Shown here: positions 9,153 through 17,911 of the stretch, one piece after another
How positions within the stretch are numbered: position 1 is the first letter of the stretch
Layout of the letters: each line of letters begins with the position of its first letter
Origin: Mesorhizobium sp. WSM4904
Lineage (GTDB): Bacteria > Pseudomonadota > Alphaproteobacteria > Rhizobiales > Rhizobiaceae
NCBI RefSeq assembly: GCF_029674545.1
Contig: NZ_CP121354.1
Location: 744,001-808,000, forward strand
DNA: 64,000 nucleotides
Direction of reading: 5' to 3'
The notes under the pieces: generated by a model
Database searches by the model: none
Told to the model about the DNA's origin: nothing
What the model saw: the letters and a program-made list of their open reading frames with translations, nothing else
Program-made: the position numbers and the translations under genes

Positions 9153-9526
9153 TGGGCCGGCTTACCCGCTTCGTCCTTGCCGGCGGCATCGGCTTCGTCG
9201 CCGACGCGGTCGCGCTCTGGCTGCTGCTTGCCGTCACGCCGCTCGGGCCGCTGGCGGCGCGCGTGCTTTCGATCGGCTTTGCGCTCACCGTCACCTGGCA
9301 GTTCAACCGGCACCTGACCTTCGCGCCGTCGAGCCGGGGCATCGCGCAGGAGGGCGTGCGCTATGGCGGCGTCGGTGTCGCCACCAGCATCGTCAACTAT
9401 CTCGTCTATTGCGCCTTCCTGTTCGCGCTGCCGGCCCTGCCGCCGCTAGCGGCGCTGGCGGTCGCCTCGATCGTCGCCATGGCGCTGTCCTTCCTCGGCT
9501 ATTCCCGACTGGTCTTCGACCGCTGA
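9152..9526 (+). CDS. GtrA family membrane protein
   Basis: 124 residues with four hydrophobic helices and the family features [10 protein letters not shown] at the start, FNRHLTF in the middle and FLGYSRLVF at the end. GtrA proteins are thought to move polyprenyl-phosphate sugars across the inner membrane. It is translationally coupled to the GT2 gene. Confidence 0.88.
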   Translation: MGRLTRFVLAGGIGFVADAVALWLLLAVTPLGPLAARVLSIGFALTVTWQFNRHLTFAPSSRGIAQEGVRYGGVGVATSIVNYLVYCAFLFALPALPPLAALAVASIVAMALSFLGYSRLVFDR

Positions 9527-9605
9527 GCTTCTGCACCAAGCGAGCACGATTGGCAGACGCCGCCGATTTCCTTATATCGGCGGCAGAGCTCACCGGAGAC
9601 TGCAG

Positions 9606-10547
9606 ATGCCGCTGAAGATCGCCGTCCAGATGGACCATGTCTCCACCGTGTCGATCGTCGGCGACACGAGCTTCGCGCTGTCGCTGGAAGCGCAGCGGCG
9701 CGGCCACAAGCTCTTCCACTACACGCCCGATCGACTGTCGATGCTGGGCGGCAAGGTGTTCGCGCGCGTCGAGGAGATGCAGGTGCGCGACGAGAAGGGC
9801 AACCACTATTCGCTGGGCGAGCCGGTGCGCACGGATCTGTCGGAGATGGACGTGGTGCTGCTCAGGCAGGATCCGCCCTTCGACATGAACTACATCACCA
9901 CCACGCATATCCTGGAACGCATCCATCCGAAGACGCTGGTGGTCAACGACCCGGCCTGGGTGCGCAACAGCCCGGAAAAGATCTTCGTCACCGAATTTCC
10001 GGAGCTGATGCCGGAGACGCTGATCACCAAGGACCCCCGGGAAGTGGCCGCCTTCCGCAGGGAGTTCGGCGACATCATCGTCAAGCCGCTCTACGGCAAT
10101 GGCGGCGCCGGCATCTTCCATCTGCAGGAGGCCGACCGCAACCTTGCCTCGCTGCTCGAAATGTTCGGCCAGCTGTTCCGCGAGCCCTATATCGTGCAGC
10201 GCTACCTCAAGGATGTACGCAAGGGCGACAAGCGCATCATCCTGATCGACGGCGAGCCCGTGGGCGCCATCAACCGCGTGCCGGCCGAGCACGACTCGCG
10301 CTCCAACATGCATGTCGGCGGCCGCGCCGAGAAGACCGAGCTGACGGAGCGCGAGCGCGAGATCTGCGCCCGCATCGGCCCAGCGCTCAGGGAACGCGGC
10401 TTCATCCTCGTCGGCATCGACGTGATCGGCGACTGGATGACCGAGATCAACGTGACCTCGCCGACCGGCATTCGCGAAGTGCAGCGTTTCGGTGGAGCCG
10501 ACATCGCCAGCCTGTTCTGGGATTGCGTGGAAGACAAAAGGCGATAG
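9606..10547 (+). CDS. gshB: Glutathione synthetase
   Basis: A 313-residue cytosolic enzyme joining gamma-glutamylcysteine and glycine with ATP. The prokaryotic family signatures are present: [18 protein letters not shown] at the start, [11 protein letters not shown], the ATP-grasp segment [15 protein letters not shown], and [14 protein letters not shown]. Its length matches the family. GGAG lies before the ATG. It is separated from the GtrA gene by about 80 bases and seems to have its own transcript. Confidence 0.96.
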   Translation: MPLKIAVQMDHVSTVSIVGDTSFALSLEAQRRGHKLFHYTPDRLSMLGGKVFARVEEMQVRDEKGNHYSLGEPVRTDLSEMDVVLLRQDPPFDMNYITTTHILERIHPKTLVVNDPAWVRNSPEKIFVTEFPELMPETLITKDPREVAAFRREFGDIIVKPLYGNGGAGIFHLQEADRNLASLLEMFGQLFREPYIVQRYLKDVRKGDKRIILIDGEPVGAINRVPAEHDSRSNMHVGGRAEKTELTEREREICARIGPALRERGFILVGIDVIGDWMTEINVTSPTGIREVQRFGGADIASLFWDCVEDKRR

Positions 10548-10869
10548 CAGCGCCTCCGGTTCACGAAACGGCGAACAGCGCTATCTGACGGAGACCTGCT
10601 TCGCGCTGAAGTTGCTCTCAGCCGGCCTGACGTGCTGCTCGGCGCTCATCACCCCCGATACAGACGAAGCGCTCCTTGCCTTGCACCCAGGCGTCGTGGC
10701 CTGGGCGATATCGTGCAGGGCGCGCCCTGCGTGGACGCCTCGCGGGTTCCGTCATCCGTCTTGAGGACCGGCTTCATACATTCGGATCGTTTCGCAGCGA
10801 CAGCAAGCACCTTTGCGCTTGCCTCGAAGGCATCTATTTTGGAGGGCAGTCGCGGCTAGTGGGCAAAGA
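10548..10869. other. Intergenic stretch between gshB and the channel gene
   Basis: About 320 bases with no convincing gene, repeat or strong promoter match. Short open frames here have no ribosome site and no recognisable product. Confidence 0.5.
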
Positions 10870-11931
10870 ATGTCGGTACTGTCTTCCTCAAGACTCTACA
10901 TGCCGCTCAACGCGGTGCTGGCCGCGCCCGGGCTTCTGGCGGTGGCTGCGCTCACGATACCGGACATGTCCGGATCTGGCAGACTGGCTCTGGCTGCCGT
11001 GCTCGCGGTCATTTGGGGCGCCTATCTTCTGCAGATGGCAGCGACGCTGCTCAAGCGCCGGGCGGGAGACGTTCGGACGCCGACAATCGCCATCGATGTG
11101 CTCGCGGTCTTGGTTCCACTCGTCGCATTTCTGCTCGTCGGCGGGCCCGACTGGAGCCTCTATTGTGCCGTCTGGCTGCTGAAGCCGCTGCGCGACTCGA
11201 CTTTCTTTCCGCTGCTGGGCAGGGTTCTGACCAACGAAGCGCGAAACCTGATCGGCGTCACCACCGTCTTCGGCGTCGTTCTGTTCGGTGTCGCGCTCGC
11301 GGCCTATGTCATCGAGCGCGACATCCAACCGGAAAAGTTCGGCAGCATTCCCCAGGCGATGTGGTGGGCTGTGGTCACGCTGTCCACCACCGGCTATGGC
11401 GACGCCATTCCGCAAAGCTTCGCCGGACGCGTCCTTGCCGGGCTGGTCATGATGAGCGGCATCGGCATCTTCGCGCTCTGGGCTGGCATTCTGGCCACCG
11501 GCTTCGCTCAAGAAGTCCGTCGCGGGGATTTCGTCCGCAATTGGCAATTGGTCGCCGCCGTGCCGTTGTTTCAGAGGCTCGGCCCGGCCGCGCTGGTCGA
11601 GATCGTGCGCGCGCTACGACCTCGCATCGTGCCGGCGGGCGCCGTGATCTGCCGCAGTGGCGAGCCTGGTGATCGGATGTTCTTCGTCGTGGAGGGGCGC
11701 GTCAGCGTCGCGACACCGAAGCCGGTGGAGCTTGGCCCTGGCGCCTTTTTCGGCGAGATGGCGCTGATCACCGGCGAACCGCGCATGGCGACCGTCAGCG
11801 CCACAACGGCGGTTTCGTTGCTGTCGCTGCACTCGGCGGATTTCCAGATGCTGTGCAGCAGCAGCCCGGAGATCGCGGAAGTCATCCGCAAGACCGCGCT
11901 CGAACGGCGCGGCGCCGCACCGATGGCTTGA
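10870..11931 (+). CDS. Cyclic nucleotide-gated potassium channel, MloK1 type
   Basis: 353 residues, very close to the length and, as I recall it, the sequence of the structurally studied M. loti channel MloK1. Six membrane helices (about 12-215) are followed by a C-terminal cyclic nucleotide-binding domain (about 220-350). The selectivity filter is TTGYGD (173-178). The cNMP phosphate cassette is FGEMALITGEPR with its arginine near residue 305. The voltage-sensor helix has few basic residues, as in MloK1, so gating by cAMP is expected. ATG at 10870 is preferred because it gives the MloK1-type N-terminus; the frame opens upstream. Confidence 0.95.
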   Translation: MSVLSSSRLYMPLNAVLAAPGLLAVAALTIPDMSGSGRLALAAVLAVIWGAYLLQMAATLLKRRAGDVRTPTIAIDVLAVLVPLVAFLLVGGPDWSLYCAVWLLKPLRDSTFFPLLGRVLTNEARNLIGVTTVFGVVLFGVALAAYVIERDIQPEKFGSIPQAMWWAVVTLSTTGYGDAIPQSFAGRVLAGLVMMSGIGIFALWAGILATGFAQEVRRGDFVRNWQLVAAVPLFQRLGPAALVEIVRALRPRIVPAGAVICRSGEPGDRMFFVVEGRVSVATPKPVELGPGAFFGEMALITGEPRMATVSATTAVSLLSLHSADFQMLCSSSPEIAEVIRKTALERRGAAPMA

Positions 11932-12116
11932 CCGTACCAGCTGCGCAGCGCCGGATTGCGTATCACCTCGGCCCCAGGATCGTCGCTGGGCGGCGCCCGC
12001 CCTTGTGTTCCCGTAATGTTCTTGCGCGCTGCGCAAATCTGTGGTTGTCTAACCCGACTTCGCTCGCGGCTTGATCGCAAAGCCGCGCGCGAGTCTGTAT
12101 CGGGGGCTCGGTAAAG

Positions 12117-13646
12117 ATGGTGGCGCGGGTTCGCACGGTGGCTTTCCAGGGCATCGAGGCCGTGCCGGTCGATGTCCAGGTGATGGTAGCACCTGGCAAG
12201 GTCGGCATGCAGATCGTCGGGCTGCCGGACAAGGCGGTGGCCGAGAGCCGCGAGCGCGTGCAGGCGGCGCTCCATGCGTCGGGCCTGTCGATGCCGTCGA
12301 AGAAGGTGACGGTGAACCTTGCGCCGGCGGACCTGCCCAAGGAAGGCAGCCATTACGACCTGCCGATCGCGCTTGGATTGATGGCAGCACTCGGCGCCAT
12401 TCCCGGCGACATGCTGGCCGGCTATGTCGTGCTCGGCGAGCTGTCGCTCGACGGCACCATCACGGCGGTGGCCGGCGCGCTGCCGGCGGCGATCGGCGCC
12501 AATGCCGAAAGCAAAGGCCTGATCTGCCCCTTCGCCTGCGGGCCGGAGGCAGCCTGGGCCGGCAAGGATTTCGACATACTGGCGCCGCGCAGCCTGATCG
12601 CCGTCGCCAATCATTTTCGCGGCACGCAGGTGCTGTCGCGGCCAGAGGCCGGCATCCAGGTCGCGGCGCGCGACCTGCCGGACCTCGCCGACATCAAGGG
12701 CCAGGAAAGCGCCAAGCGGGCGCTGGAGGTGGCGGCCGCCGGCGGTCACAACCTCCTTATGGTCGGCCCTCCAGGCTCCGGCAAGTCGATGCTGGCGCAG
12801 CGCCTGCCCTCGATCCTGCCGCCGCTGGCGCCGAAGGAATTGCTCGAAGTCTCGATGATCGCTTCCGTCGCCGGCGAGCTCGGCGAAGGTAAGCTGACGG
12901 ATCGGCGGCCGTTCCGCGCCCCGCATCATTCGGCCTCGATGGCGGCGATGGTGGGCGGCGGCTTGCGGGCGCGGCCGGGCGAGGTGTCGCTCGCCCATCA
13001 CGGCGTGCTTTTCCTCGACGAGTTCCCGGAATTCACGCCGCAGACGCTGGACGCGCTGCGCCAGCCGCTGGAGACCGGCGACTGCGTGATCGCGCGCGCC
13101 AACCACCGCGTCACCTACCCGGCGCGCATCCAGCTGGTGGCGGCGATGAACCCATGCCGCTGCGGCATGTCGGGCGAACCCGGCTATCGCTGCCTGCGCG
13201 GCGAGCGCTGCCGCACCGAATACCAGGCGCGCATTTCCGGCCCGCTGCTCGACCGCATCGATCTTCGGATCGAAGTGCCGGCGGTCTCGGCGAGCGACCT
13301 GATCCGGCCCGACCGCGCCGAGACGAGCGCGGCGGTGGCGCAGCGCGTGGCCCGCGCCCGGACCCTGCAGCGCGAGCGGCTCGAGAGCCTGGGCGCGTCC
13401 GTGACCACCAACGCGCATTGCCCGCCTGCGATCATCGAGGAAATCGCCAAGCCCGACGCGGCCGGGCTGACGCTGCTCAAGGACGCCAGCGAGAAGCTCG
13501 CTTTCTCGGCGCGGGCCTATCATCGCGTGCTCAAAGTGGCACGCACGCTGGCCGACCTCGACGCCAGCGAAACCGTGGGCCGCATCCATCTCGCCGAGGC
13601 GATTTCCTACCGGATGAGCGCGGAGCGGATGGCGCAGGCAGCGTAA
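12117..13646 (+). CDS. comM: YifB/ComM-family Mg-chelatase-like AAA ATPase
   Basis: A 509-residue protein. It has an N-terminal Lon-protease-like fold domain (1-170), a central AAA domain with Walker A GPPGSGKS near residue 220 and Walker B VLFLDEFPEF, and a C-terminal Mg-chelatase lid. A zinc-type cysteine cluster (NPCRCG, then CLRGERC) sits in the middle, as in ComM. ComM is a hexameric helicase that promotes branch migration during natural transformation. Here no other competence genes are nearby. Confidence 0.92.
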   Translation: MVARVRTVAFQGIEAVPVDVQVMVAPGKVGMQIVGLPDKAVAESRERVQAALHASGLSMPSKKVTVNLAPADLPKEGSHYDLPIALGLMAALGAIPGDMLAGYVVLGELSLDGTITAVAGALPAAIGANAESKGLICPFACGPEAAWAGKDFDILAPRSLIAVANHFRGTQVLSRPEAGIQVAARDLPDLADIKGQESAKRALEVAAAGGHNLLMVGPPGSGKSMLAQRLPSILPPLAPKELLEVSMIASVAGELGEGKLTDRRPFRAPHHSASMAAMVGGGLRARPGEVSLAHHGVLFLDEFPEFTPQTLDALRQPLETGDCVIARANHRVTYPARIQLVAAMNPCRCGMSGEPGYRCLRGERCRTEYQARISGPLLDRIDLRIEVPAVSASDLIRPDRAETSAAVAQRVARARTLQRERLESLGASVTTNAHCPPAIIEEIAKPDAAGLTLLKDASEKLAFSARAYHRVLKVARTLADLDASETVGRIHLAEAISYRMSAERMAQAA

Positions 13647-13697
13647 TCAAGGAACCTGCAAGGAGGCCCGGTCCGTTTCTCCGCCCCGAGTTCCTCT

Positions 13698-14291
13698 TCA
13701 ACCGGCCTCGGGGATCAGCTTCTGTAGTGTCGGCGCCATGATCGTGGCGAAAGCCGCTGTATCGCCATAGGCTCGCGCGGAAAGCATCGCCCCGTGAACG
13801 GTCGCCATGAAGGCCTCCGCCTCGACGCGCGGCACGGCGGAAATTGCCAGTGTGCCTTGCGCGGCGCCGCGCTCGATGACGCCGGTCAGCCAACCCGAGA
13901 GAAACTGAAAATACGCCCGGACTTCCACGGCAACCTCGGGCGGAAGGGCCGGAAGCTCGCTAGCGAGCAGTGCGCAGACGCAGAACGGCCGGCTCGCGTC
14001 CTCAATGCAGCGAGCCCAGAAGCCGGCGTAGGTTCGAAGCAATTCAGGCGGCTCAGGCACGTTGCGCTCAAGCTCCGCCATGCCTGTGACGGCATCCTCC
14101 AGGTAGCGCCTGACCAGGGTTTGCACCAGGTCGACCTTGCTGGGGAAATGATGGTGGATGCTGGCCTTGCGGATACCGATTACCTCGGCGATATCGGCGT
14201 AGCTGAACCCGTTATAGCCGCCGGCGACGATGAAGCTTCGCGCGGCGGCCAGGATGCCATCGGCAGTGTTCGAGGGCTTGTTCATAGACAT
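13698..14291 (-). CDS. TetR/AcrR-family transcriptional regulator
   Basis: A 197-residue repressor with an N-terminal TetR helix-turn-helix (about 10-60: DGILAAARSFI, FSYADIAEVIGIRKASIHHHF). The C-terminal ligand domain includes FCVCALLASELPALP. The longer open frame runs far upstream through the next gene's antisense strand; the true start is the ATG at 14291. It sits downstream of a DUF308-like membrane protein gene whose promoter contains a classical TetR operator. It probably represses that gene. Its own leader is an R7 repeat. Confidence 0.88.
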   Translation of the reverse strand: MSMNKPSNTADGILAAARSFIVAGGYNGFSYADIAEVIGIRKASIHHHFPSKVDLVQTLVRRYLEDAVTGMAELERNVPEPPELLRTYAGFWARCIEDASRPFCVCALLASELPALPPEVAVEVRAYFQFLSGWLTGVIERGAAQGTLAISAVPRVEAEAFMATVHGAMLSARAYGDTAAFATIMAPTLQKLIPEAG

Positions 14292-14296
14292 GCCAA

Positions 14297-14397
14297 GAGC
14301 AATTCCAGGAAAAGTGTATAGCGGTTGTCCGTCCGAAATTGCGTAAAAACAAATGGTGGAGCAGTTCAGCGTTTCCGTGAAACGATGAACTGCTCTA
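14297..14397 (-). repeat. R7 leader repeat, copy 1
   Basis: About 100 bases that, read on the minus strand, match 43441-43540. Shared blocks include GTTTCACGGAAACG, a T-rich tract, and TTTTCCTGGAATTGCTC. In both places the same end lies a few bases before a start codon: here the TetR gene, there a PAP2 gene. Confidence 0.75.
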
Positions 14398-14416
14398 ACG
14401 TCCGGCGGAGAAAACC

Positions 14417-15007
14417 TCAACTCACGGCCCGCGGCGACTTGCGAAGGGCGCCGCCGACCGACAGCCACACGGCGGACACGAGGAAGTAGAAGGCGCCGAA
14501 AGCGGCATAGGGCGCAACATTGGCGATGCCAATGGCCTCCATGCCCGACGCCATCTTTACGAAGAACAAGCCCGCCAGCGCCGATTGGGCGCCGCTCAGG
14601 ATCATCGCCCATTGGGCGCCGTTGATTTTCCAGCGGCGCACCGCGGTCAGCAGCTGAAGCGCGCCGGAGACGACGGCCCAGACACCATAGACCGCAAGCA
14701 CCGCGCTCATGCTGCGGCCAAGCGCGGCGGCAACGGCAATCGCGGTGATGATGCTGACGACCAAGTTGAGCAGCTGCGACTTGTTGCGGCCGAGCCCGCC
14801 GCTGCGCTGCGCGTCGAGATAATTCGCAAGCGCGTCCCAGGCAGGGTAGGCCACCAGCATGACGGCAGCGAGCGGTGAGCCGGTCTTCGCGACGGTGAGG
14901 GCCGCCGCGACCCAGGCAGCCGATACGGCAAACCGCAGATAATAATAGTTTTTGAGCCACGCGTTTGAAGACAGGGCACGGCTTTGATCATTCATTTGTG
15001 CAGACAT
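14417..15007 (-). CDS. DUF308-like membrane protein
   Basis: 196 residues with about six hydrophobic helices arranged as three hairpins, a layout typical of DUF308/HdeD-like membrane proteins. There is no enzymatic motif. A start at 15007 follows GAGA-type ribosome sequence. Its promoter carries the palindromic operator at 15028-15049, and the TetR gene follows 125 bases downstream. A stress- or ligand-inducible inner-membrane protein is likely, but its function is unknown. Confidence 0.7.
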   Translation of the reverse strand: MSAQMNDQSRALSSNAWLKNYYYLRFAVSAAWVAAALTVAKTGSPLAAVMLVAYPAWDALANYLDAQRSGGLGRNKSQLLNLVVSIITAIAVAAALGRSMSAVLAVYGVWAVVSGALQLLTAVRRWKINGAQWAMILSGAQSALAGLFFVKMASGMEAIGIANVAPYAAFGAFYFLVSAVWLSVGGALRKSPRAVS

Positions 15008-15027
15008 GATGAGATCTCTCGTTTGAA

Positions 15028-15064
15028 CTACCTACCAACTAGTAGGTAGATGACAGATCGTCAA
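15028..15064 (-). promoter_or_regulatory. Promoter with TetR operator
   Basis: On the minus strand TTGACG (15059-15064), a 17-base spacer and TAGTTG (15036-15041) form a sigma-70-like promoter. CTACCTAC-N6-GTAGGTAG (15028-15049) is a perfect inverted repeat covering the -10 box, so a bound TetR dimer would block RNA polymerase. The predicted leader to the ATG at 15007 is about 20 bases. Confidence 0.75.
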
Positions 15065-15139
15065 GGCGCCGCCGATCACCTCGACATGTCATCTATGTGA
15101 TCGATCGTTTCGCGCGCATTCCGGCCGATGCACCGGCCA

Positions 15140-15420
15140 ATAGCGTGCATGGCAGCTTGGCGCATGCATTGTCTTATGCTGCGCTGGTCGACCCCCACTC
15201 CGTCTCGGCTTCGCCGAGCCACCTCTCCCCCGATCGACGGGGTAGAGGAAAGGCGCCAAGCCTTTTGCCGTCAACGCTCGTCCAGCAAGGCTCCCTTCCT
15301 TTCCCTCCGGAGGGGGGAAAGGTGGCGCTGCGAAGCAGCGACGGATTGGGGGAACCACGTGGCAATCAAGCCTCGGCCTGATCAGTCACGCCAATCACAG
15401 GGGATGTGTGCATGGCGTAG
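15140..15420 (+). repeat. R1 MITE-like repeat, copy A
   Basis: About 280 bases repeated at 20065-20337 (opposite strand), 30084-30404 and 56805-57035 plus 58377-58429. It has internal palindromes (CTCGGCTTCGCCGAG, GCGCTGCGAAGCAGCG) and a right end with ATGTGTGCAT. It is non-coding in all frames and fills most of the 15050-15489 gap between the operator and glcB. Confidence 0.85.
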
Positions 15421-15489
15421 ACGAATGTGGGGGGAGCGCCATATGCGATTGCCCTGCCCTCAAGGGGAGGGGCGCCGGCGCTACCGGCC

Positions 15490-17661
15490 TCAGGCCTGCT
15501 CCCTCGCCTTCAGCTCCAGCCGCCGGGCATGCAGCACCGGCTCGGTGTAGCCGTTGGGCTGAACCGTCCCCTTGAACACCAGGTCGCAGGCGGCCTGGAA
15601 GGCGATCGAACTGTCGAAGTCCGGCGCCATCGGGCGGTAGAGCGGGTCGCCGACATTCTGGCGGTCGACGATCGCCGCCATGCGCTGCAGCGAATCCCGG
15701 ACCTGGATTTCCGAGCACACTTTGTGGCGCAGCCAGTTGGCGATGTGCTGCGAGGAGATGCGCAGCGTGGCGCGGTCCTCCATCAGGCCGACATCGTTGA
15801 TGTCGGGCACCTTCGAGCAGCCGACGCCCTGGTCGATCCAGCGCACGACGTAGCCCAGGATGCCTTGCGCGTTGTTGTCGAGCTCGCGCTGGATCTCGTC
15901 CGGCGTCCAGTTCGGCCGCACCGCCACGGGTACCGACAGAATGTCGTCGAGCTTGGCCTTCGGCCGGCTCTTCAGCGCCGCCTGGACGGCGTGCACGTCG
16001 ACCTTGTGGTAATGCGTGGCGTGCAAAGTCGCCGCCGTCGGCGACGGCACCCAGGCGGTGTTGGCGCCGGCCTTGGGATGGGCGATCTTCTCAACCAGCA
16101 TTGCCGCCATCAAATCAGGCATCGCCCACATGCCCTTGCCGATCTGGGCGTGGCCGGCGAGCCCGCATTCGAGCCCTATGTCGACATTCCAGGCCTCATA
16201 GGCCGAGATCCAGGCGGCCTGCTTCATATCTCCCTTGCGGATCATCGGGCCGGCTTCCATCGAGGTGTGGATCTCGTCGCCGGTGCGGTCGAGGAAGCCG
16301 GTGTTGATGAACACGACGCGCTCTCTTGCGGCGCGGATCGCTTCCTTGAGGTTGACGGTGGTGCGCCGTTCCTCGTCCATGATGCCCATCTTGATGGTGT
16401 TCTTCGCCATGCCGAGCAGCGCCTCGACGCGGTCGAAGATTTCCACCGCGAAGGCGACTTCCTCCGGCCCGTGCATCTTGGGTTTCACGACGTACATCGA
16501 GCCGGCGCGGGAATTCGCCCGCCGCCCGTTCGAGCCGACATCGTGCAGCGCGATCAGCGCGGTGAGCGCCGCGTCCATGATGCCTTCCGGCACCTCGTGG
16601 CCGTCGCGGTCGAGGATCGCCGGATTGGTCATCAGGTGGCCGACATTGCGCACCAGCATCAGCGAGCGTCCCGGCAGCAGAAGCTGGCCGCCGTTCGGCG
16701 CCGTGTAACGGCGATCCGGGTTGAGCTTGCGGGTAAAAGTCCTGCCACCCTTGGTGATTTCTTCCGCCAGATCGCCCTTCATCAGGCCGAGCCAGTTGCG
16801 ATAGACGACGACCTTGTCCTCGGCATCGACGGCGGCGACCGAATCCTCGCAGTCCTGGATGGTGGTCAAGGCCGCCTCGAGGAAGACGTCGGCGATGCCG
16901 GCCGGATCGGTCTTGCCGATCTCACTGGCGTGGTCGATGACGATCTCGATATGCAGGCCGTTCTTCACCAGAAGCACGGCCTCCGGCGTGGCGGCATCGC
17001 CGCGGAAGCCCGCGAACTGTTTCGGGTCGGCGAGCGTGGTGGCGCCGGCGCCTTCGCCGACCTTCAGCGCGCCATTCGCCACCGAGAGCCCGTTGACGCC
17101 GGCCCATTTGCCGGTGGTCAGCGGCACGGACTGGTCGAGGAAATCCTTCGCCCAGGCGATGACTTTCGCGCCGCGCGTGGGATTGAAAGCCTTGCCCCTC
17201 TCGGCGCCGCCGGTCTCGGGAATGGCGTCGGTGCCGTAGAGCGCGTCATAGAGCGAGCCCCAGCGCGCATTGGCGGCGTTGAGCGCATAGCGCGCGTTCA
17301 TCACCGGCACGACGAGCTGCGGCCCGGCGACGACCGCGATCTCCGGATCGACATGTTCGGTCGAGACGCCGAAGGCCGGCCCTTCCGGCACCAGATAGCC
17401 GATCTCCTTCAGGAAGTTCTTGTAGGCCGCCATGTCGACCGGCGCACCGTTCTCGCGATACCAGCCGTCGAGCTTTTCCTGCATGGCGTCGCGCTTTGCC
17501 AGCAGGGCGCGGTTCTTCGGTGCGAGATCATGGACGATGGCGGAAAAGCCTTCCCAGAATTTTTCCGGGTCGATGCCGGTGCCGGGTGCGGCCTCCTCGG
17601 CCACGAAGTCATGGAGCTCCCGGGCGATTTGCAACCCGGCGATCTCGATGCGGTCGGTCAT
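15490..17661 (-). CDS. glcB: Malate synthase G
   Basis: 723 residues from ATG at 17661, the usual length of the monomeric G isoform. TGGAGA lies before this start; a 20-residue longer frame is unlikely. The whole protein reads as MSG, with [22 protein letters not shown] near residue 110 and [22 protein letters not shown] sequence near 255. It condenses glyoxylate with acetyl-CoA to malate. No isocitrate lyase is in the window, so the glyoxylate source (for example glycolate or purines) cannot be told. It is monocistronic between repeats. Confidence 0.96.
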   Translation of the reverse strand: MTDRIEIAGLQIARELHDFVAEEAAPGTGIDPEKFWEGFSAIVHDLAPKNRALLAKRDAMQEKLDGWYRENGAPVDMAAYKNFLKEIGYLVPEGPAFGVSTEHVDPEIAVVAGPQLVVPVMNARYALNAANARWGSLYDALYGTDAIPETGGAERGKAFNPTRGAKVIAWAKDFLDQSVPLTTGKWAGVNGLSVANGALKVGEGAGATTLADPKQFAGFRGDAATPEAVLLVKNGLHIEIVIDHASEIGKTDPAGIADVFLEAALTTIQDCEDSVAAVDAEDKVVVYRNWLGLMKGDLAEEITKGGRTFTRKLNPDRRYTAPNGGQLLLPGRSLMLVRNVGHLMTNPAILDRDGHEVPEGIMDAALTALIALHDVGSNGRRANSRAGSMYVVKPKMHGPEEVAFAVEIFDRVEALLGMAKNTIKMGIMDEERRTTVNLKEAIRAARERVVFINTGFLDRTGDEIHTSMEAGPMIRKGDMKQAAWISAYEAWNVDIGLECGLAGHAQIGKGMWAMPDLMAAMLVEKIAHPKAGANTAWVPSPTAATLHATHYHKVDVHAVQAALKSRPKAKLDDILSVPVAVRPNWTPDEIQRELDNNAQGILGYVVRWIDQGVGCSKVPDINDVGLMEDRATLRISSQHIANWLRHKVCSEIQVRDSLQRMAAIVDRQNVGDPLYRPMAPDFDSSIAFQAACDLVFKGTVQPNGYTEPVLHARRLELKAREQA

Positions 17662-17752
17662 CAGCACGTCTCCAGATGGTAGGCTTGCCGGGGCTTTGGC
17701 ATGTTGAGGGGCAGGGGTCAATTCGGCTTAGGATGTAGGAGGGCGCGACCTT

Positions 17753-17899
17753 CCCTTCTCCCCTTGTGGGAGAAGGTGGATCGGCGCGCAAGCGCCGAGA
17801 CGGATGAGGGGTGTTCCAGCGGAGTGAGACGCCGGCTTTCCCTGGAGCACCCCTCATCCGTCGCCTTCGGCGACACCTTCTCCCACAAGGGGAGAAGGG
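17753..17899. repeat. R2 palindromic repeat, copy 1
   Basis: Long imperfect palindrome starting CCCTTCTCCCCTTGTGGGAG and ending with the matching complement, with an inner GATGAGGGGTGTTCCAG block and its complement. Other copies are at 47011-47182 and 55078-55213, and a single arm is at 21039-21067. Confidence 0.8.
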
Positions 17900-17911
17900 A
17901 GAGGCTGCGCC

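Noticed and set aside
11571..13589. A 672-codon open frame on the minus strand
   Set aside because: Antisense to the MloK1-like and comM genes, rich in Arg, His and Ala as shadows are.
13684..13713. CCCCGAG/CTCGGGG stem between comM and the TetR gene as a terminator
   Set aside because: The 16-base loop and lack of a T-run make it weak, and it overlaps the TetR coding end.
15427..17682. A 751-codon open frame on the plus strand
   Set aside because: Shadow of malate synthase G on the opposite strand.
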